Assembly (NCBI RefSeq): GCF_020497125.1
Contig: NC_059075.1
Span: 27,192,003 to 27,256,002 of the forward strand
Source: Mauremys mutica
Lineage: Eukaryota; Chordata; Testudines; Geoemydidae
Length of the DNA: 64,000 nucleotides
Direction: 5' to 3'
Shown here piece by piece: positions 58,736-64,000 of the stretch. Every line of letters starts with the position of its first letter. The stretch's first letter is position 1. The position numbers and the translations under genes were made by a program. The notes under the pieces are model-generated. The model was not told where the DNA came from and searched no databases. It was given only the letters and a program-made list of their open reading frames with translations.

Positions 58736-59588
58736 TGTCATAAACAGACAGTTAAGGGTTAATTCCTCTTTTACCTGTAAAGGGTTAAGAAGTTCACATA
58801 GCCTAGCTGACACCTGACCAGAGGAACCAATGGGGAGACAAGATGTTTTCATAGAGGGAGGAGGGAAATCAGTCTTTTGTCTGTTCAAAAAAGTTTGTGC
58901 CAGAGTGAAGGATCCAGGAATCAGCCATCTAACATTTCTTAAAAGTAATAAGTGTTTAGAGAAGGAATGTATTAGATTATGTTTATTTTCTTTTGTAAAA
59001 AGAACAGGAGTATTTGTGGCACCTTAAAGACTAACAAAGTGCCACAAATACTCCTGTTCTTTTTGCGGATACAGACTAACACGGCTGCTACTCTGAAACC
59101 TGTCATTTTCTTTTGTGACTTCCTTTTGCATAAGAGGGAGAATCAAATTGGGTTTCTTTGTGTAACTTTAAGGTTTTTGCCCAGAGGGACATCCTCTGTG
59201 TTTTGAATCTGTTGTCTGTGAGAGTAGCTTGCATGCTAATCTCACAGAGCTATTCCATTCACCCTTTTTCTCTAATTAAAAATCTTCTTTTAAGAACCTG
59301 ATTGATTTTTCCTTGTTTTAAGATCCAAGGGGTTTTTTTTTTGATCTGGGCTCACCGGGAATTGGTGGGAGATGAATCAGTCTCAATCCTGCCAGGAAAA
59401 GGGGGATAAAGACTGGGGAAATATTTGGGGGGAAGACAGAGTTTCCAAATGACCCTCCCATAAACATTTGTTTAAATCATTCGGTGGTGGCAGCTACTAG
59501 ATCTAAGCTGTAAATAAGCTTAGGGGTTATCTCATGCAGGTCCCCACATCTGTACCCTAAAGTTCAGAGTGGGGGTGACACCTTGACA
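58736..59588 (+). mobile_element. Solo LTR of an endogenous retrovirus
   Basis: Begins TGTCATAAACAGACAG and ends CACCTTGACA, with the 3' phrases tggtggcagctactagatct, gcaggtccccacat and gagtgggggtgac. Without its nested insertion it is about 730 bp. Flanks ctaat / tgaat match at only 3 of 5, so the duplication is decayed or not real. No gag, pol or env sequence lies next to it, so it is a recombined solo copy. Confidence 0.8.
58985..59116 (+). mobile_element. Penelope-like insertion forming a 26-bp hairpin
   Basis: A 108-bp insertion (58997-59104) with perfect 12-bp duplications ATTTTCTTTTGT (58985-58996 and 59105-59116), inside the solo LTR. Bases 58997-59022 and 59039-59064 are exact reverse complements (26 bp) around a 16-nt loop, followed by gcggatacagactaacacgg and ctgctactctgaaac. 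Structure parallels the 18532-18732 insertion. Confidence 0.85.
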
Positions 59589-60068
59589 TGAATATATTTT
59601 CACACATGACTTGTGCACAGCTGCAGTTCCTCAAGGGAAATCTGCTTGTCATTATTAGCTAAGGCAGGCTAGTGTCTAAAAGCTCTAAGGCCTCATCTAC
59701 ACTACAGAGTTTTGTCAATGCAGGTTACGCTGATGTACAACCACTGCTGTAATTAAACCTCTGTTGCATGTCCACACTACACTCTTTGTGTCGGTGGAAC
59801 GCATCCACAATAGCAGCTCTTGCATCGACACAGAGAGTAGGGCACTGTGCGTAGCAACTGTTTGCAGGGTGCTTTGGGGAGGGTTTGCAATGCCTCATGG
59901 AGGCAGGTACAGCATCACATGATGCAGGTTTCTCAGTCCCATCATTCTATGGGCATCCTAATAGATGTAATGTGTGTTGCTGTAGTGTGCTGAGCCTGGC
60001 GTTGTTGGTTTGCACCTTGCTATGAACCTTGTCATGCTTGCTGGATGTGTGCCTGAAAAGTAACACTT
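59589..60068. other. MITE-like sequence, no gene
   Basis: About 59687-59900 (ggcctcatctacactacaga, catgtccacactacactctt) resembles a Harbinger-type MITE of the ctacactac family at 9041-9303, but I could not fix its right end. Confidence 0.45.
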
Positions 60069-60143
60069 TGTTAGTCTTTAAGGTGCCACAAGTACTCCTG
60101 TTCTTTTTGCGGATACAGACTAACACGGCTGCTACTCTGAAAC
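60069..60143 (+). mobile_element. Penelope-like 3' fragment
   Basis: ttgttagtctttaaggtgcc, acaagtactcctgttctttt, tgcggatacagactaacacg and gctgctactctgaaac. A single-arm, 5'-truncated copy of the family in 58997-59104. Confidence 0.75.
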
Positions 60144-60596
60144 TTTTTAAAGCAGCACTCAGTAATATGACCAAGCTGACATTGCTGAACACTAACAAAA
60201 GAAGCCCACAGAAGTGTGTGTGTGAGGTTGGGGGAGAGTGAGTTCAGACACCAGCTGGAAGCAACCAATCCTGCGGCAACAGCTTTTGCCAACACTGTTC
60301 CTGTCTCTCTGTTCCCACACCCCAGCTCCGCAGAGACTGGGACACTGGTGGGGGGAGGGGAACACCCCAACATCAGCCCCCAGCTCTGCACAGCACAGCA
60401 CATGTATGCTCTTTCCCCCCTTCTCCACAACGGCCTGTCCTGCCTGCCTGCCTGCTGCTGTGGTCCAAGTGCCGGGGAGAGCAGGATTCCACGTTAATGA
60501 TTTGATTCTGTTTCCCTCTGAGTTCTACCACAGGCCCCTTTCCCCACTGACCAAATAGAGCCACCTCCTCCCCTGTAGTCCAGGAGTGTATTTCCT
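60144..60596. other. No gene recognised
   Basis: Non-coding; overlapping frames of 63-119 codons on both strands carry no motif. Confidence 0.4.
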
Positions 60597-60830
60597 GCCG
60601 TGTTTAGGTTGGACATTAGGAAAAACTTCCTAACTGTCAGGGTGGTTAAGCACTGGAATAAATTGCCTAGGGAGGTTGTGGAATCTCCATCATTAGGGAT
60701 TTTTAAGAGCAGGTTAGACAAACACCTGTCAGGTATGGTTTAGATAATACTTAGTCCTGCCATGAGTGCAGGGGAGTGGACTAGACGACCTCCTGAGGTC
60801 CCTTCTGTCCCTGCTGTCTTGATATTGCAG
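60597..60830 (+). mobile_element. CR1 LINE 3' tail
   Basis: aggttggacattaggaaaaa, tggttaagcactggaataaa and actagacgacctcctgaggt: the CR1 3' untranslated region in plus orientation, 5'-truncated. Confidence 0.88.
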
Positions 60831-63534
60831 GGCATCCCATGCCTCTCATCTTTATAAAGCCTTTCTGGGAGTGTATCATTCTTAGAGACAGACCCTGGGC
60901 CTCACTCTGCTGAAGACTCCACTCCTGTGACTCCACTGCTCTGAGACTGGGTCTCTGGCTTCAGCACCTCTGGTTCTCAGTAGGGCTCCTTCAGTGGGTC
61001 CAGATGAGTTTGGACTCCAGTTCAAGACTTCCCCTCTTCGGAGCTCTGCAACTGAGAGCTGTTTGCAGTGACACAGGACAGCCTCTTCAAAACAAGATTT
61101 TCTTTATCAGTCCACAGGACAACAGTATTCAGGAACACTGGGTTAAAATGGTAAAGAAAAGCCTAAATGCACAACTCTCCCGTAATCTGTCAGCAACCTC
61201 ATGCATGATTAGGAGGGTCCCTCTTTGCACTGCCTGGAAGACAGATTCCTGCCTGCAGCCAGCCTCCCTGGACCTGCCCAACAGTTACTAGATGGCATTA
61301 CTGTCTACTGTTCTGTGAGCAAGTCTTTTAACGGGTCAGTTCTTTCTCTGTAGTTGCATTCATGCTTTTTTTCACTTGTACCCTCCCACGTTCCCTGCTC
61401 CTTGAGTTTAGGCAGGGCAGGAGCTGGGTTTAGACAGGTATTCACCCACCATATTCCAAAAAGTTCTCTTGCCTAGCAGGCATTAAAAGTTAATGGTCCA
61501 GTCATGGGTCTCCATGGTATCTGTAAGGTAGGTGTAGTCAGATGTTAACAGTTCTTGACTGTTCATCCACACCAACCCAGACATGCCAAAGTGACACACA
61601 CTCCGTGAGAAATCTCTGGAAAGAAGTCTGCTTCTTGAGACCAAGCAGATAGCACTAAAAAAGTGAATGTGTAAACTGAATGAGACACAATTTTCATAAT
61701 CAAGAAATTTCCCACATTCTTCACAATGGCAAAATATCCCATTTGAAAACTTTCTTTAGCAAGAACCACAGACATGCTGCAGAGTGTCCGGATGGGGTTT
61801 TCTGAATGTAGAAAAAGAGAGAATATGAGCTCTGGAACACAGGACAGGGGAAACCAGGCTGAGAAACAAGCAAGTAGAGTGGGGAATGCTGGGCTTGGGA
61901 AGGGAGAGAGAGATTTTTAATGTTCAGAGACGGGTTTACAACACAGTACGGACCAGGATCCAGATCTGAATTATGAACATCCCAAAGTTTGGATCTGGGG
62001 TTTTGGTTTGGCCCAGTATAAAACACAACTTTGGTCCTTAGCTAGGTTTAGAGTTCAAACACCCTGAAAGTTCAGCAGTGTCTAGCCTATTTTAATTTAT
62101 TTTCCCCTGTACATGATGAGAACTCATTCATTCCATCCTAAAAACTTTTTCAAACTTCAATTTAATTCATGTACAATGGAATCTATATATACAGTGAGCT
62201 TGGCAGCAGATAAGCTTGTTGTTATATGCAGCAGAATGAAACCCCCTCATATTTAACAGCATTGCAATGAGCATAGTGGAACTGTAGGTTGAATGACACT
62301 GTATAAAGTGCTGCTTTTGTGGGAGAAAATGGTTTATTGGGTGGGAAGTCTCACTGCATTTCACTAAAAAGTGAGTATTTCTAAATCACTGAACGAAACA
62401 TCTAGCCAAGTATTTTTAGCCAAACTTCATACACCGACCCTCCCTCTAGCTCTGGGAAGCAGGTCCATTGCTGAGCCAAAGGGCTGAGATGGTTGTGAGA
62501 TATTCAATTTATAGGAAAACTGGCACAATAATGTGTGGGAAATTCTCACTCTTTTCTTCAGATGAATGATGTAAATGGAAGCTTTGTCCAACATGCCTCT
62601 ACAAGCTCCTTTTGTTACTATATATATATTTCAGCGTACAGCATCTTAGACATGCAGGAGCAGCTTTGGTGCCTGACTCACTCTGACTTTGCATTAAGCT
62701 ATGATGGTGTAAAACTAGGCCTTGCCACTCTGAAAATGAACTGGCAACTCACAATTGAAAAAAATAAATAGCACCATTTGGAAAGTTTTTCAGCTTTAAA
62801 AGATTGCCTTAGCTCTTGTGAAATCCTAGCTTGGCTTCTTCCACACTTAGAAACCAAAGAAACCCCTTTCCCTTATGGTACTTATCACAGATCTCTGCAA
62901 ACAATCCCAGACCAGCTGGAGGCTTGTTTATCAGCCAACATCACTATTTGTCTAGAAGAAGGAAAATAAAAGATCCATGTCCAAACATGGGAAAGGAAAT
63001 AAATTAACAAATCATTTTTGATCCTAATAAAAGGACATCAGAATTTTCTGATGAAAATAATTCCTGAACACTTTTTACCAAGGAGGATAGTTTCTTGGGG
63101 GGGCCAGGAAATACACAGTACAGCTGCCCACAGCATCCCACCACATTGCGTTAACTCAAGAGATGGCTACGGGGCTGATGCAGCTGCAAATGGCAGTATA
63201 ATTTACCTTCCTATCAAGATGCCACATAATTCTCTGCTTGTGCAGCATATATCTACAAGGAGGCCATTTAACTCAGCTTGTCCACTTGCCACTTCTCCGT
63301 CCTTCCCCAGGCCTGTGCTATTTGTTGTCTTGTTCCCCCAGAAAAAGGAGTTTGGTATGTTTCCAATGCTGTCCTTACTAGGACAGAATGGGACGTAGCA
63401 AGAAACAGACCCTTCAGGGCAGTAACAAGGAGGAGAGCAGCCCGTGCAATGGACCATCTCACAGATAGGAAGGATAAAGAAGTCTCCTGGAGGGAGACTG
63501 GAGGGAGATCTCTAAAGACCCTGCATTGTCCATC
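60831..63534. other. No gene; possible LTR-like segment
   Basis: About 60840-61330 may be a minus-strand LTR-like repeat (cctcttcaaaacaagatttt, ctttatcagtccacaggaca), boundaries unknown. The remainder is AT-rich, including a TA tract near 62618-62628. Frames up to 126 codons show no domain. Confidence 0.4.
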
Positions 63535-63815
63535 TTCAGGGTTTGAATGTAGATCCTTCCACACTGAAAGCATGAGTTTGGAAATATGGCATATATTTTT
63601 AATGGCAACAATAATTAACCATTGGAACAATTTACCAAGAGTGGTGGTGGATGTTGCATCACTGACTGTTTTAAAATCAAGATGGGATGTTTTTCTAGAA
63701 GATCTGCTCTAGGAATTATTTTGGGGAAGTTCTATGCCCTGTGTTATACAGGAGGTCAAATTAGATGATCACAATTGTCCCTTCTGGCCTTTGAACCTAT
63801 GAATCTACCCCTAAG
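63535..63815 (+). mobile_element. CR1 LINE 3' tail
   Basis: Conserved CR1 end: accattggaacaatttacca, gggatgtttttctagaagat, ttagatgatcacaattgtcc and tgaacctatgaatcta. The 144-codon frame over 63278-63712 reads through it (HWNNLPRVVVDVASLTVLKS) and is not a gene. Confidence 0.88.
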
Positions 63816-63821
63816 CTCAGG

Positions 63822-64000
63822 GATTCATAGATTCACAGATTTTAAGGCTGTTAAGGTACCATTAGATCATCTAGTCAGATCTTCTTGCATAATAGAAGCC
63901 ATAGAACCGTACCTAGTAATTCCTGCATCTACTCCAAGAACTGATAGTCGAATTAAAGAATGTTTCTTTGTATTGTGTGTCCCATCTCACAGAAGTGTTT
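63822..64000 (-). mobile_element. CR1-like 3' tail, opposite orientation
   Basis: Plus-strand gggattcatagattcacaga, ttaaggctgttaaggtacca and ttagatcatctagtcagatc is the complement of a CR1-type tail. It continues beyond the window. It stands tail-to-tail with the preceding CR1. Confidence 0.7.

Overview
This is a piece of vertebrate nuclear genome, most likely from a cryptodiran turtle. The evidence is the repeat content. There are three tRNA-headed SINEs with CR1-like tails (the Cry / tortoise Pol III SINE type), many CR1 LINE fragments in both orientations, short hAT-type and Harbinger-type MITEs, LTRs of the kind common in turtles, and Penelope-like fragments. Nothing looks bacterial or viral-episomal. 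Gene density is very low, and nearly all short open frames are chance frames or decayed transposon reading frames.

One intact protein-coding sequence is present: the bradykinin B2 receptor gene BDKRB2, minus strand, 32896-34029, in a single large coding exon preceded by a good splice acceptor. About 14.5 kb downstream in the direction of transcription, on the same strand at about 17500-18380, lies a decayed copy of its usual tandem partner, the B1 receptor (BDKRB1). It keeps recognisable TM2, TM4-TM7 and tail segments but has frameshifts, in-frame stops, and a DRY motif changed to DCY. The locus therefore keeps the ancestral order BDKRB2-BDKRB1 but appears to have lost a working B1 receptor.

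Layout: 1-17 kb holds LTR-like sequence, nested MITEs, CR1 tails, a MIR-like SINE, a Harbinger-type MITE inside an LTR-like unit, and a 2.6-kb CR1 with a decayed reverse transcriptase. 17.5-18.7 kb holds the BDKRB1 remnant and a 201-bp Penelope-like insertion that is a 75-bp perfect inverted repeat. 20-29 kb holds a 982-bp hAT element, solo-LTR-like units and a Penelope-like element split by a GC-rich hAT MITE. 29-34 kb holds MIR-like sequence, a Cry SINE and BDKRB2. 34-48 kb holds CR1 copies (two of them interrupted by MITEs), further MITEs, a SINE and LTRs. 48-64 kb is AT-rich unique sequence followed by more LTRs, GC-rich transposon sequence, Penelope-like fragments and CR1 tails.

The most unusual signals outside the genes are in the Penelope-like families. 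Several insertions carry 11-13 bp target-site duplications. Two are built as near-perfect palindromes. Two different families share a hairpin core of the form CCGAAGAA-stem-GAAAGC that resembles a hammerhead ribozyme core.

Limits: repeat family names are from recognition, not a database search, and boundaries without target-site duplications are approximate.
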